The notes under the pieces are model-generated. The model was not told the origin of the DNA. It did no database searches and was given only the letters and a program-made list of their open reading frames with translations. The position numbers and the translations under genes were made by a program. Source: Adiantum capillus-veneris (taxonomy: Eukaryota > Streptophyta > Polypodiopsida > Polypodiales > Pteridaceae). Taken from it: a DNA stretch of 64,000 bases. Below, in pieces: positions 43,639-57,410 of this stretch. The number at the start of each line of letters is the position of its first letter. Within the stretch, counting starts at the first letter, position 1. The DNA is taken from the NCBI GenBank assembly GCA_014529385.2, contig CM043958.1, forward strand, positions 139,452,398 through 139,516,397, in the 5' to 3' direction.

Positions 43639-44982
43639 AAAAAATTTATTTGAAAATACAGTTTCACAAATTTTTAAAAGATATCAATATTGGTCTCAAA
43701 AACACCCTTTGAAAAAACAAAGCTCAATTTATCTTTAAGTTAGATTTTCATTAACCAATAAAATATCCACAACAATTGTCTTTTTTTTTTTAAATGTGCA
43801 CTTAAGCTGGAACATTTACTTTATGTAAAGTAAAAAGGCCTTACATTTTTTAAAGTCTTTTTGTTATGTGTACTTAAACTAGTACAATTACTTTGTGTAA
43901 AGTACAAAGTCTTTGCTTTTTCATTCTCAAAAGTCTTTTCATTTCCTCTTATGTTACTATTCATTTTTGTATTTTAGAACTTCCTGCCCTTATTTTTGCA
44001 TTTTAGAATAGAGGTTTTATAAGATATTCTCCTAAGTGAAGCAGTGAGGGACACATGGAGGGTCTCTCCTTCTTTGAAAAATTTAAGTTGCTTCATATAT
44101 AGTATAGATGCTTTGCTACCAACAAAAACCTTTCAAAATTGTCCAGTCCATAGGCTTGAAAGGGTGAAATAAGAAGGATGTTTAAAACTTTTGAAGCTTA
44201 TATAAAAATGAAGAATAAAAAAATTCATTTATACTGTTTTTTCTTTTGGTGTTGGGGGGGGCGGGGGGAGGGGGGGGATTTTCATACTCACAATTGTGAG
44301 TCGAAGTGTTGTATTAACTCACAAAAGAATGTACATTACATAAGCCTCAAGCACGGCTAAGGCCTTGATGAATCTAGAGTTACAAACTTGTACATATAGA
44401 GCTAGACTTTATAAATATCTTTTTTGGCCTTCAGAAGGCCATAGGAGAGTGGGTGGAGAATTGGTGCACTTTCTGGACCATTGATCAAGAATCATGGATT
44501 GGCGACACATATTAGGTGAGCTTGTTTTATAATGTATATGGATCTTTTCATCATTGTAACTTGGTCGTTCTTTTAATGCTCAATTGACTTCCTTGTTTTA
44601 TAAAGGTTATATTTTCTTTTTATAATGTAAATGGGTCTTTCCATCATTGTAATTTGGTCCCTTTATTTAATGCTCACTTGAATTTTTTTCTTTTTGGCTT
44701 TCTAAAAGAAGCCTTAGAGAAGTGTTGGGTTAGGCATACTTTCAATGTTTTCAGTGATGATCGAGACTTACCTTAAATGATATTTTGGTTTTGAAGTATT
44801 AAATGGATATTTTTATTTTACCTTTCATTTCACTTCCTCGCATGGCTTGACTTCTCTTGCATTCTATTTTTGCATAATTCTAGTAAGTTCTATACATATA
44901 TACATACACACACACACACACACATATACACACATAAAATACAAATAAATAAATATATGATATATATTAATGAGTTCTATAG
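43639..44982. other. AT-rich spacer with short repeats
   Basis: No gene seen. A G-rich run lies at about 44253-44277. At 44283-44365 there is a reverse-oriented sequence like the end of element C's LTR, with ACTCACAATTGTGAGT. Near-copies of ATCATTGTAAYTTGGTC occur at about 44550 and 44645, and again near 45438. Confidence 0.45.
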
Positions 44983-46260
<1,278 letters not shown>

Positions 46261-46486
46261 TGCAAAACTCACTATTGTGAGTGATTGTATTATAAAGTCG
46301 ACAATAGATTACAAATCAGCCTCAAGTTCATGCCGAGCCTTGAAGGACAGAGAGTTACATTCGAGCTTCATTTTACAAGTACCTACTATTACGAACAGCC
46401 TTTACAAAAAAGGGCTCGATTGCACTTGTGAGTTACATCCACCACTAAGGGGACCCCCAGATGCCTTTAAATCCTACCTTTAGACA
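46261..46486 (-). repeat. Probable minus-strand LTR fragment
   Basis: It starts TGCAAAACTCACTATTGTGAG and ends TTAGACACA, followed by ATCTCCCCTGAC, which on the minus strand is a polypurine tract followed by TGTGTC. The first ~100 bp are an inverted relative of 43551-43638 (the end of element C's LTR). This looks like a solo or truncated LTR of a related element. Confidence 0.45.
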
Positions 46487-47130
46487 CAATCTCCCCTGAC
46501 TAGACTGATGGGTCAAATGAGTCATTTTTTGAGTCATTTCTACTTTCCATTGAATTTTTTGGCAATGCAGTACAAGATAAGGAAGAAAGTAGTATAATTT
46601 TTGGCCAACTAAAACCATGCCGAAACAATGGTCGAAAGGCATACTTTCATATTATGTGGACCCAAGACGTCAAATTGTGGAGGCACACTACACAATGCAC
46701 GAACCATGGACTTTGGATGCATGAGTGTACTCCACTTGCAGCCCAATATGCTTACCTTGCAGCATGAAGCTTCTGTGTTAAGTCATGTGAGTGCTTTTAA
46801 TGCATGCACATGGGTTATGACTTATTGTTATTCTATGGTAAGTCAGTGCTCTAATTTGCTTGCAGACTTAACTTCCCTTATTAGTCTACATTTTCATGTA
46901 GCAAACAAAAAACGAGATAGAAAATATGGCAGGTGGTGATTGGTGTAGTCAAGCTGAAGCAGGTGGATAAGAATAGCTCATGTGACAACATGGAAATGCA
47001 AATGTAGAAAAGCTGCTATAATCAATTCATATATATACTTGTCACGGCATCTATAGCATCAAGACCATAGAGCACAAATGGCATGCACGGATAGGTCTAT
47101 AGAGCACACAATTTATGCAGAGTTCACGGT
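46487..47130. other. Spacer between LTR fragment and copia element F
   Basis: No protein domain was recognised. A plus-strand frame at 46628-46939 is Ser/Cys-rich and has no recognisable features. Confidence 0.35.
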
Positions 47131-47358
47131 TGTTGGAAATAGGGTTGCAAGGAAACACACACAGCTTGGAGAAGATGAAGAAGATCAAGGCATACAAAGA
47201 GAGTAGTATTGCTTAGTGCACAATGGAAAGAGAAGTTAGCCCTAGAGCGATGGGAGTATATACAATGCATGGGGAGAAAACCCTCCTAGTGAGGGAAAAA
47301 ATACCTCAATGGTCCTAAGGGTGTTCACACACATCACTACCACATATGTATGGTAACA
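47131..47358 (-). repeat. Left LTR of element F
   Basis: TGTTGGAAATAGGG ... GGTAACA, followed by AATCTCCCCTGGG, the polypurine tract on the minus strand. It matches the reverse complement of 61217-61443. Confidence 0.8.
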
Positions 47359-47399
47359 AATCTCCCCTGGGTGTGATGCAGTAAACTAGAGCTAGCACA

Positions 47400-48980
47400 T
47401 AGTGTATAGGAAAGTGATATGCCCTGAGTACATGATCAATCCACAAAGGGGAGTAAGCCCAAGCTTTGCTAAAAGCTTCACACTTCTCACAAGGAAATGC
47501 ATTTGTGAACAGATCTTTAAGGTTTTTATGCGTTGGCACATAAGCCAAGCTAATCTCTCCTACTGAGAGTCTCTCCCTGACATAGTGGTGATGCACCTTA
47601 ATGTGCTTTGTGCGAGCATAAAAAACTGTGTTTCTTGCAATTTCCAATGCACTCTGACTATCAGTGTAGATGACGTTGGCAGTGTCCTATCCAACACCCA
47701 AATCAACTATAAGGCATTTGAGCCATACACACTCAATTGTAGCTGTAAAGACTACCCCGCACTCAGCCTCACAACTGGAAGTGGCCACATTAGGTTGCTT
47801 CTTGCTCAACCATGATATGCATGAACTATCAAGCATGAAACAAAAACCACTTGTGGACACTCACATGTCATAACAACCAGCCCAATTGGAGTTCAAAAAA
47901 TCATGTAAATCTGGCGGCAATGATCCCCCCTTGGGATAAAACAAGTCAAGATGAAAGTGCTACTCAAGTAGCAAAAAATCCTCTTGATAGCCTATCAATG
48001 CTTAGACCATGGGCTATGCATAAATTTGCTAACCTCTAAGACTGCAAACTCAATATCAGGCCTCATGTTTCATACATAAATAAGGCAGAAAACATCAGTT
48101 TGGTAAGAGTGACATCAGTAGGATCACCAACATCATGAAGACTCAATTTTAGACCTGTTGGTTTGCAATCCTCAAGTCCAAACTTACATAGCAATGTATG
48201 TATGTAACTTGTTTGACACAAGGCAATACCACCATCACACTGCTATAAATTGTATGCCCAAGTAACGATGCAATAGCCCCAAATCTTTCATCTTGAAAGT
48301 AGCATTCAAATCAGCCTTAAATTTAGCTATATGTGTCTCATTTGGGTGAGTGGTCAACAAATCATCCACACATAGAAACAACGATGAGACATGCATCACC
48401 CTCACGCTTTACATACAAAGTGCTTTCTGTTGGACTGTTATGAAAGCATCATTTAACCAAATGAGTGTCATCTTTCTCATACCAAGCATGATGAGATTGC
48501 TTCAACCCATACAAATCCTTGTTACATTTGCATACTTTATCTTCTTGCCCTTTAATGACAAAATCGACAGGCTGCGTTACATAAACTTCCTCAAATATAT
48601 CACCATTCAAGAAAGCAATAACAATATTTGATTGATGTACTTCCCATCCAAAATGAGCTTCCATTGCACATAGAAAACGCATGGTAGTCTTTCGACAAGT
48701 TGGAGAAAAGTCTCTTCATAATCTATGCCTTTCTGATTTGCATAACCTTTTGTAACATGTTGAGCCTTATAGCAATCAATCTCAGCATGTGGCTTACGTT
48801 TCAACTTGTAAACCCACTTTGTACCAATGGCCTTTTTGTCAAGAGGCAAATCACATAAAGTCCATGTGTCATTTTCTATAAGAGCATCATATTCTGGTTG
48901 CATGGTAGCCATCCAATTTTCAGAATTTTGTGCTTCGAGTATGACTAGACAAAGGTGCATCCAATTTACTATCATGCAAA
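47400..48980 (-). pseudogene. RT and RNase H remnants of copia element F
   Basis: Minus-strand frames in order: RT N-terminus (IGTKWVYKLKRKPHAEID, about 48880-48780), AFLNGDIFEEVYVTQP and DLYGLKQSHHAWYEK (48620-48470), then decayed YVDD-region sequence. RNase H follows (ARNTVFYARTKHIKVHHHYV, YVPTHKNLKDLFTNA, 47640-47500). Many stops and frame changes. The RT N-terminal half kept here is the part missing from element E. Confidence 0.8.
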
Positions 48981-49316
48981 GTATGCACCAACCATTTTGG
49001 CATACCTTTTAGCTTTACAATAATGGCAAAGTATCTTTTTCTTTTTTACCAGAATTTTCAAACAAACTGCTGTCAGTAGAAGCATTAGAAACAGGTGATT
49101 TACCACTCGTAGAAGAAATTTGAGAAGTGGCTACATTGATGTTACCACTTTTTCTTTGAGAAGCAATAAAGGCATGTTCAATTACACACTATTTAGCCTT
49201 GTTTTTTCTTCAAAGTAACTCTTACAATAGCAATGTGCATAATGCATCAAACTTGACAACTTCAGGATTTCCTTGGGTCATAAGTCTCCAAGTACTAGCA
49301 AAAGTCCGCTAAGAAT

Positions 49317-49861
49317 CTACAAAGCATCAAGAACAGTTTGCACAAGGGAACTATCAAAAATGACTAATTTGCCTGCAAAAATGAGTTTCTCATTAATATC
49401 CTTGATAACAGCAAGGAAAGTGTCCATTTCATCTTCCTCATGCATAATCTTTGACTCCAACTCTTTACGCAACAATGCAATTTTAGCCTCATTGCGACTT
49501 GCATAAAGACCAACCAGAATATCCCAAGCCTGTTTTGCAGACTTAGCTGAACGAATGTGAGAAGTGATAGTGTGATTCACAGATATGCAAAATGCATGAG
49601 CCTGCCCATCTCTAATATCCCAACGAGCTTGCTCAGTCTCATAGGCAAAACAGCTCTGACAGCAACAACCTTGCCACCAAAACCTGCAACACCCTCAACA
49701 TCCACAGAACCAAGACGTACATCAATGACCTGCACAACATTCAAGATGCCCTTTGACACAAGAACATGTTGCATCATGTAAGCCCACATTGGGTAATTGT
49801 CCCCATCCAATTTATCCTCATTAGCAAACATCTTGAACACATCTGTGTTATTATCAACCAT
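49317..49861 (-). pseudogene. gag: gag remnant of copia element F (UBN2-like)
   Basis: It starts MVDNNTDVFKMFANEDKLDG, matching E's gag start, then WAYMMQHVLVSKGILNVVQV. After a frame change it continues with SAKQAWDILVGLYASRNEAK and MHEEDEMDTFLAVIKDINEK. This is the copia gag of the UBN2 type. A CHYCKA knuckle start is visible near 49020 just before the internal deletion. Confidence 0.8.
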
Positions 49862-50177
49862 GGCAAGTGCCTACACATAATGTGAAAACTGCCCAAAAAG
49901 AGGAAAAATGAAGCAAGACCAACACGTGATGTATAGCACAACCCAAAGAATAATGTAAGGGACCTGTTATGCCAAAAATGGCGTTGATAGAAGTTCTACA
50001 TAAAAGGATGAAATTTCTTGCACAGTCCTGTCTGTAGTGGAAACGAAATCCAAATGGAAACTTTGATCAGACCTGCTAAAGCTCACACCAAAGCTCACCA
50101 AAATTTGAGAAAGTGAGCAGGTGTGTGCGGTGATGCTGGCGAATAAGCCCGAGAGAATGCAACATGCTTATACCAAT

Positions 50178-50395
50178 TGTTGGAGATAGGGTTGCAGGGA
50201 AACACACACAGGTTGGAGATGATGAAGAAGCTCAAGGCACACAACAAAGAGCAGTATTACTTAGCGTGCAATGGAAAAGACAAGTTAGCCCTAGAGTGAT
50301 GGACATATTTACAATGCAGGGGGGGAAACCTCCTAGTGAGGAAAAAATGCCCCGACGGTCCTAAGTGTGTTCACACACATCACTACCACATGTAT
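50178..50395 (-). repeat. Right LTR of element F, slightly truncated
   Basis: TGTTGGAGATAGGG ... CCACATGTATA, then similarity to E and F LTRs stops before the expected TGGTAACA. The adjoining sequence is tandemly duplicated (50383-50580). Confidence 0.75.
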
Positions 50396-50580
50396 ACAAT
50401 AAACTTTTTTAGTGAGTTGTTTTTCCTTGTTGGTTTCCCTTTTCTTGTAGCCTTCCTAGTTTGACCTTCATGCCCCGACGTCACTACCACATGTATACAA
50501 TAAACTTTTTTAGTGAGTTTTTTTTCCTTGTTGGTTTCCCTTTTCTTGTAGCCTTCCTAGTTTGACCTTCATTCCACGTA
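50383..50580. repeat. ~90-100 bp tandem duplication at the edge of element F
   Basis: TCACTACCACATGTATACAA and the following ~85 bp to CTAGTTTGACCTTCAT occur twice, starting near 50385 and 50473. Each is preceded by or near TGCCCCGACG. Confidence 0.85.
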
Positions 50581-50599
50581 TTCTATTTACAAGCTCATC

Positions 50600-51050
50600 T
50601 AACATTGTAGAATCATCACCCTTTGATTCACAAAATTTGGATTTACTGCATTCTTAGGTGGGCTAATGGTAGGAGTCACACTATTTATTACCACCATGTT
50701 GTTTGTATAACATTGTCACTTAGCAAATAGTGAAAGCGCATCTTTAACTTCCTTACACTGAGGCTTCAAACCTTGTTATATGCCATTGTCTTCCAAAACT
50801 AGCTCCAAATTCTCATAAAGGTCTTTACCTATGGCTTGAAAAATTAGTGTTTCCTTCTTTGCATTCAAGATGCCCTATTTTGTGGCTGACAGTTAAGCAT
50901 ATTTGTGCTTCAAATCCATTCCTTGGAGAGAGTCCCTATTTTGAACAAGCAACCCAATCTAAAAAGGTCTTCTTTGTAACTTTCCTGGAGTCCTCCAAGA
51001 ATTACTCTTGCTTTAAAGCTTTTGCTGTTGTAGGTGGGAGCGTAGGAGGC
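50600..51050 (-). pseudogene. Decayed coding fragment of unknown origin
   Basis: On the minus strand a frame with few stops encodes GILNAKKETLIFQAIGKDLY and NLELVLEDNG, then KPQCKEVKDALSLFAK and INSVTPTISPPKNAVNPNF. Stops are at Gln-like positions. The charged, helix-prone composition resembles an exon of a coiled-coil host protein, but no family was recognised. It lies between elements F and D. Confidence 0.3.
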
Positions 51051-51517
51051 ACTGCAAAATATTGAAAATAATAAAATACAAACCATAAAACGATAGATCC
51101 ACATGCTTGGAAAGTTGCACAAGCATGTAATCAAATCTATACACAAACAGATGGAAACAGAGAGCAAGAGCAAGAGAAACACGTGCAGATGAACCTCCTA
51201 AAGTGGAGTGTTACACCAGCATGGGGAGAGAGAAGAGAGGAGAGGAGAGCAGAATAACACTGACACTAGGTGCAATCTCCCCCGTGCAAGAGCGAGCATT
51301 TTCCTCTTGCATACATTTATTTATGGATTTCTTGAATGCTCAAAAATGGATAAAAACTACCTGGTCAGACATAATATGATCATAGCTCATAAAGATCACT
51401 TGAATAATAAAAAGTACATAAATGTGATATCCTTTTACATAGTCTATACATCAAGCCACCTTTTGCCACCTATCAATTGCAATAAACATAAAGCTATAGT
51501 GAGCTAAAACGTTTTCT
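51051..51517. other. Spacer before element D
   Basis: No gene seen. A GA-rich patch, GAGAGAGAAGAGAGGAGAGG, lies near 51221-51245. Confidence 0.4.
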
Positions 51518-51830
51518 TATTTTGAACCCTGAATCTTTGGCTAAGGTATAAAAGCCATTTTTTGTAAAACCTAAAGGATACTTTTTGGATAATAAGCATT
51601 ATGACTGACTTACAGAGCACCATGTATTCTCCTTCTTCTTCTCAAGCTCATAACTCCCTCGTGAAGTGTCTGTTTGGTGCTTCATTGCATTCACAAGTGA
51701 AAGCTCTTCGCAACATTGTGATTTTCTCATGGTAAAATTATTTTTTTGTTGTTGCTGATCTACTCCTTAATCTTCTCATAACTCTCGAATTACTTAACAA
51801 AATTGCAATGTATGCATTGGAGTGGTGTAG
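51518..51830 (+). repeat. 5' LTR fragment of element D
   Basis: It matches about 43180-43400 of element C, including TATAAAA at 51547-51553 and GGATAATA nearby. The first ~230 bp of the LTR are missing and the 3' edge is not clear. Confidence 0.55.
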
Positions 51831-51853
51831 TGGCATCATGAAATTGGGATAGA

Positions 51854-54230
51854 AATGTGGAAACCACCACCAATCAAAGACGAACGGGTGACACTAGGAC
51901 AAAAAGAGATCCACATGAGTCACATCTACCAAGCAACTGGTTTGAAGACTTAGTGGGAGAAACACCGGCCTGGAGAGTGGGTGTGGAACATCACCGTAGA
52001 GTCATACTAGTTGAATTTCAAAAATAGGTCAAAAAATATAGCAGATGGATCTGTATTTAGCAAGCTTCGGGTGGGTTTTGAGAGTTGAGTGCATAACAGA
52101 CTTCCATACTCAGTTTGAGGAGTTTGGGATGACTTTAGAAAGAAAATCTTTAACTTGGTTTCAGACCATACCACTTGGATCTATTACTAATCTACCGACA
52201 TAGCCTATGAGATTTGTTGTTGCTTGTTTGAAAACAAGAATTAAACACAGCACAAATCTACAGCTGCAAATAGAAATAGGGAGAAACAATAAGAGATTGT
52301 GTGAGTCAAATGAGGCAATACATCGACAACTTGGAAATTCCAACTGAGGAGAGGCTTGTCTCATTGTTCCTAGAAGGATTACTCAACAAGAATTTCCATG
52401 TCATTTTGTACAGTAAGAAACATACGACTTGGGAAGCTTGCAACTTGGATGCAATCAACTTGGGGGATAACTATGAAATATTCAATGAAGAAAGCATTGT
52501 TAAGGATACTCAGAGTGAGCGGACCATGTCAACAATACCAGCACAGGTAGGACCAACTGTGGTAGCTCCTATAAATGCTATGGAGGAAATTCTTAAACTC
52601 ATGAAGGAGATGATAAATAACATGCAAAGGATGCCGATGAAGGGTCCGGACAAGGTCCACCACAAGGGCAATCCATCGGACATCTCAAGCCATTGAAATG
52701 GTGTGCCATTGAAAGAAAAAGGACAAACCTACCTAAAGGGAAAGTGGAGGACCAGACACTAGTACTAGTCACCCATATAATGAAGGAGGTTCAACAAATA
52801 AGGGAATAGAGGACAAGTGGTACACTTAGTCAACCCCTGCCTCGATAGAACAAGTTTATCAGGCACCTCTTGATGCAGCATCGATTTACTTTATTGCAAA
52901 CCAGGGAGCTAGGCCACCCATGATGAAGCAAATGCCTAGGCCAAGAATATGGAATTGCCATAATTGAGGCTCAAATGACTATTGGAAAAATGATTGCCCA
53001 GAGCTAGATAAGAATGCTAGACCAATCGAGGCTAGACAGGGTGGACATTTTCTAGACGACTATTCTAGGAATCCAGCTAACAAATTGAAGGCATCCATAA
53101 ACGTAGTTCAAGTCATTCCAAGTAACTCCTCTGAGGGTGAACCTATTGTTTCAATTTGGATAGTCACTAGGACACTGGCCAAGAAAAATAGATAGAATAG
53201 TGCAAGTGGGTCAAATACACCCAGCAAATCTTCAAAAGACTCCAAAAAAGAGCGACGTGAATGATATAATCTTTGGAAGCAAAAACGACAAAGAGAAATT
53301 AAAGAGAAAGTTTAGAAAAGAGTTGAAGAAATGACTCGGCCAATTTCATTGGAATTTAAAGAGTCAAAACCAAGATCGGAAGGATCCGTGTTGGTAGACA
53401 AAATATACAAACCAATCAATGCAACCTTGCAAGCTTTGCGCGGTTAAAAGCGGGTCAAACATTGAAAATGAAATGGAAGAACTACCCAACACTTGACATG
53501 GAAGCCACCAAGCTTGAAGCTTATATAAACTTAGAGAAAATCATGCAATCAATGCTAGAGAAACAAAAGCCAAAATTAGAAATCATATGAAAACCAACAA
53601 AAATCAAGACCAAATCAAAAATTGGGAAAGCAAAGGAGGTTAAGGAATCAAGGGAATGTTTAGCAAGAATTAACAGACCTGAAATTATAGTTCAGACAGT
53701 CGGGAAGGGGTTAGATGGAATCCCCTTAGTTGAGGAAGATTGGCGAAACCATCTATGGGAACAACTTAGAGAAGCAAATGATGGAAGCTTGACTCCAAAT
53801 TCTGCTCCAATCAAGAAGGTATGGCTACATCAACCACCCATGGAACTCGACGAACAATCTTTGTACGAAGATTGAGGATCAGAAGTTAAGCTTACCAAAA
53901 GCTCGGAAGAAAAAATGAAGAAACATCATTGGTTTGTAAAACAACCAAATTGAATACACCAAAACAGAATTTGGATGTGGAGAACTTGCAATCCATCATG
54001 TCGACTTCTATCCAATGTATCATCACATTGGGTGAGATGCTCAAGATAAGACCACATCTATGGAGGGATCTACAACAAACCATGGAAAAAAATGGGCTTA
54101 GCAGGAATAAACAGGGAAAACCTTGAAGAATTACACAGAGAAGAATTGTGGGCACAAAGATTGTCAAATATATGCCCATGAATAAAGTCAAAGATTATTG
54201 TGAAGGAAACTAAGGAAATACGACCCTTCC
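51854..54230 (+). pseudogene. gag: gag remnant of element D
   Basis: It starts near MWKPPPIKDERVTLGQ (51854). A gag-core-like stretch (RKSLTWFQTIPLGSITN) lies near 52140. 52301-52696 is a 131-codon frame matching C's gag. The knuckle near 52950-52990 reads CHN*GSNDYWKNDC: it kept the first Cys that C lost but lost the second Cys (stop) and the His, so both derive from a normal CCHC. Lys-rich sequence follows to 54200. Confidence 0.7.
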
Positions 54231-55591
54231 AGTACATTACAATGATGTAATGACCATGGCAATTCTAGACAGCGAGGTAGGTATAGCAATAGCAACAAAG
54301 GAAAACTGGGAAGCCTGGGGAAAGCAAGCGATTAGGCAAACACAAACAAAATTGTAATTGGCAGATGGGCATATTGAGAAACCAATGGGTTTACTGGAAA
54401 ATGTGATAGTCAGCTCTTGTGGGATTGACTGCCAACACACTTTTGCCATTGTAGATTTTGGAAAAAATTTGAACTATGAAATCATTTTGGGAAGACCTTT
54501 TATGAGACAAATACATTTGATCCAAGATTAGGTAAACGACTATCTCTACTTGAAACAAGTTGGATCAATTACATGGGTAAACTTGAAAGGCCATTCCTAC
54601 AAGGATGTTCTGAGGACACCAATCCAAGAATTGGACTCAGAAACCTCAGTGGAAACTAAATTGTTGTCATGGTTACGCAAAGACACACCCATTTGGATGG
54701 GTGGGGCTTTTGAGAGTGGTAGTTTACTTAGAAAAGATTGTGTATTAGACAGAGAAAAGATGCAAAATACGTACCAAAACCCTTTGCAGAACATTCGTTT
54801 GAACCATTGAGTGGACTCAGATTCTAGCCACTATGGACGTATATGGATATGACATAATTCCTATCAAAATGGTCTCTATAGAACGGATTGATGAACAATA
54901 AGTTTTCTTTGATCACTACTATGACGCCACTGATGAATTAGAAGACGAAACACTCAAGACTAAGGAATCCGACTCTAAAAGGAACATGTCGAGACCAAAC
55001 TACTACTCAAGGGAGGGGAAGAAAAGTTTTTTGAGTTTTCAAATCAGCTTTGTAGACATCAATAGAGACATTGCAAAAAATGACTAAGAAGAAAATAGTC
55101 AACACCAGATATAGGGGGCAAAACTCAATTCTTGATGATGGTGGATACACAAGATTGCTTCAAGGATGAGATAATTGGGAGATATCCTACCTCAGAGAAA
55201 AGAAAAAACATGAATCAACATAATAAAACCAATCAAAAACTTAGCAAGCTCGATGAAACTCAGGAAAAGGAATCTCCAATAACTAAAACGAAACGAAAAG
55301 CGAAGTACAAGGAGCTGAAGCATACCTTACAAGAGGTCTGGACCATTGAAATGAAATCAAAGAGCAATAAACCAGGGGCAATTAGTGTTCCTTTGCACTA
55401 CAAAAGTACACTCCGCAAGATTGATGGATCATAGTAGAGCAACCAATGAGACAACCAAAGGAACCAGGAAAATCCTATGAGGGTTCTGAAAATGCTAAAC
55501 AAATTGACCTTGGAGAAGACTCGAAGCCAGCATATATAGCTACAAACTTGTCTCAAGAAGAGGAAGAGATCCTCATTTGGACATTAAAGGA
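54231..55591 (+). pseudogene. Degenerate retropepsin site and PR-RT linker of element D
   Basis: MAILDSEVGIAIATKENW (about 54254) has DSE at the active-site position, as in C. YEIILGRPFMRQIHLIQD (about 54477) is the second retropepsin block. The linker (54550-55430) includes NLKGHSYKDVLRTPIQELD and FDHYYDATDELED-like sequence, matching 33160-34130 of C. This region was never interrupted by the hAT element and so is the empty-site reference. Confidence 0.65.
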
Positions 55592-56110
55592 TTACAGGAT
55601 GTCTTGGCTTGGTCTTACATAGATCTTAAGGGAGTGGATCCTAAAATCTGCTAGTAATACAATCCCTATGAGAGATGATGCTAAGCCAAGTAGACAAATA
55701 CCGTACACATACAATGAGACATTTGTTAAGAAGATCAAGGAAGAGACTAAGAAACTCAAGGAAATTGAGTTCATCTATGAAATTGAACATATTGATTGGG
55801 TATCACCAATTGTGGTAGAACCAAAAAAGGACGGGAAGCTCAGAGTGTGTGTGAACCTCAAGAAGGTGAATGCAGCTATGAAGGCCTTGGAATGGTGTAT
55901 GCATTTAAAAAATTTTGGCACTACTTGTTAGCCAATAAGTTTGTCTTTTTTGTAGACTACCAAGCCTTACTTTATTTTGTAATTAATCATGCAACACGAG
56001 AAGGATAGTAAGATGGTTTGTCTTCCTACTAGAGTTTGATTTTACAGTGGTAGTCAAGAAGGACACCACACACCAAAGAGTGGATCACCTATCAAGGATC
56101 ACTTTGGGGG
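55592..56110 (+). pseudogene. RT N-terminus joined to RNase H C-terminus, element D
   Basis: IDWVSPIVVEPKKDGKLRVC (about 55790) is the RT start. Right after VNLKKVNAAM the sequence jumps to the end of RNase H (LLANKFVFFVDYQALLYF, then TTHQRVDHLSRITLGEPL). All catalytic RT sequence, including YMDD, is deleted. The remaining parts match C in order. Confidence 0.75.
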
Positions 56111-56269
56111 AACCTCTGAAAGGGTTATCTAATGATTTTCCAAATTCTTACTTGTTCTCAGTAGAAATGATTCCTAGATGGTTGGAAGACCTTGTCTCAT
56201 TAATGACCATTGCTCAAGTAGATTCATTGATCCCACTTCCAATTACACCGCAACTGATAAAGAAATCAG

Positions 56270-57171
56270 TCCTATGTTGTATGTTGGTTGGAAGGTTGTA
56301 TCGGAAAAAAAAGAGGGGATTCTACTTTTGTGCATTGGCCCTGAAGAATAAGCAAACTACTTGAATCAATCTCATACCACGGTAGTAGGGATTCATTTTA
56401 TAGAAGATCAAACCTTGCGACAATTAACCTGGTTAGGAGTTTACTAGCCAACTATAAAACGAGATGTGAACAATTGTTTCCAGTGTAAGGTAAAAGCAGA
56501 CATTCCACATGCCACCTTATTCCAGATCTCTGTTACCCCAAGGTGGAGTAGATATCTGGGAGAATATCTAACGAATAGGAAATTTCCAAAAGACATGAGT
56601 AAATGCAGACAAAGAGCAATCAACACTGAATCAGTCAACTATGTGATGATTGATCATCAACTCTATAGATGAGGAAAGGACCAACAGCTTAGGTTGTGTG
56701 CCAACGAGGATGAATATCTTCCTATCTTAGAACAAGCACATGCTGGTCTTGCAGGATGTCATTTCTCCCATGAAACCACAACTAGAGCTAAGTTGATGGC
56801 TGGTATTTGGTAGCCAACTCTGTTTTCTGATGCAAAAGAATTTTTTATATGATGCGACTCTTGTCAACGAGCAAAAATGCCAACTAGAATCGATAGCATG
56901 CCTTTACAACCTATGATGGGAGCACGTGCATTTTCTAAGTGGGGTATAGACTTTGTTGGTTGAATACAACCACTTGTATACAAGACTCACGCGTAATACA
57001 TTATTGTGGCCATAGACTACTTGACCAAATGGGCCAAAGAAAAGCCACTAGGAAGAATGATGTTTGACAAACCATGGCAGTATTCTTGTACGAGTGCATT
57101 GATGCGTGGATGTCATCTTTGGAAACACCATTTTCCATTGACTAATGATCTTTTTCAAAGAACGCATGCAG
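56270..57171 (+). pseudogene. Integrase of element D: two intact HHCC modules, core deleted
   Basis: Module 1 (about 56360-56500): SHTTVVGIHFIEDQTLRQ, then GVY*PTIKRDVNNCFQCK, with HX6H and CX2C; the stop replaces a likely Trp. Module 2 (about 56720-56870): HAGLAGCHFSHETTTRAK, AGIW, then CDSCQRAK, again HX6H and CX2C. Each is preceded by an LYR block (GRLYRKKKRG, DHQLYR). The core starts (WGIDFVG, VAIDYLTKWAKEK) but is deleted soon after. Copia E is inserted at 57177. Confidence 0.75.
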
Positions 57172-57176
57172 CAAAA

Positions 57177-57396
57177 TGTCACCATATACATGTGGTAGTG
57201 ATGTGTGTGAACACACTAGGACCGTCGGGGCATTTTTTCCCTCTTTAGGAGGTTTTTTCCCCGAGCATTGAATATACGCCCATCACTCTAGGGCTATCTA
57301 TCTTTCCATTGCACACTAAGTAACACACTCTCTATTGTGTAGCTTCCTTCGTCTTCACCAAGCTGTGTGCGTTTCTCTGCAACCCTAATTCCAACA
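57177..57396 (+). repeat. 5' LTR of element E
   Basis: TGTCACCATATACATGTGG ... CCTAATTCCAACA, 220 bp, with the target duplication CAAAA before it and the primer site two bases after it. Confidence 0.92.
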
Positions 57397-57398
57397 AT

Positions 57399-57410
57399 TG
57401 GTATCAGAGC
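57399..57410 (+). other. Primer binding site of element E
   Basis: TGGTATCAGAGC, complementary to initiator methionine tRNA. Confidence 0.9.

Larger units (their letters stand above)
47131..50395 (-). mobile_element. Element F: decayed minus-strand Ty1/copia element
   Basis: Left LTR 47131-47358 and right LTR fragment 50178-50395 match the ~220 bp LTRs of element E in reverse orientation. Internally, gag (49317-49861) is joined by a large deletion to RT and RNase H (47400-48975); protease and nearly all of integrase are gone. The primer site next to 50178 reads TTGGTATAAGC on the minus strand, mutated from TTGGTATCAGAGC. Stops are dense, so this copy is older than E. Confidence 0.85.
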
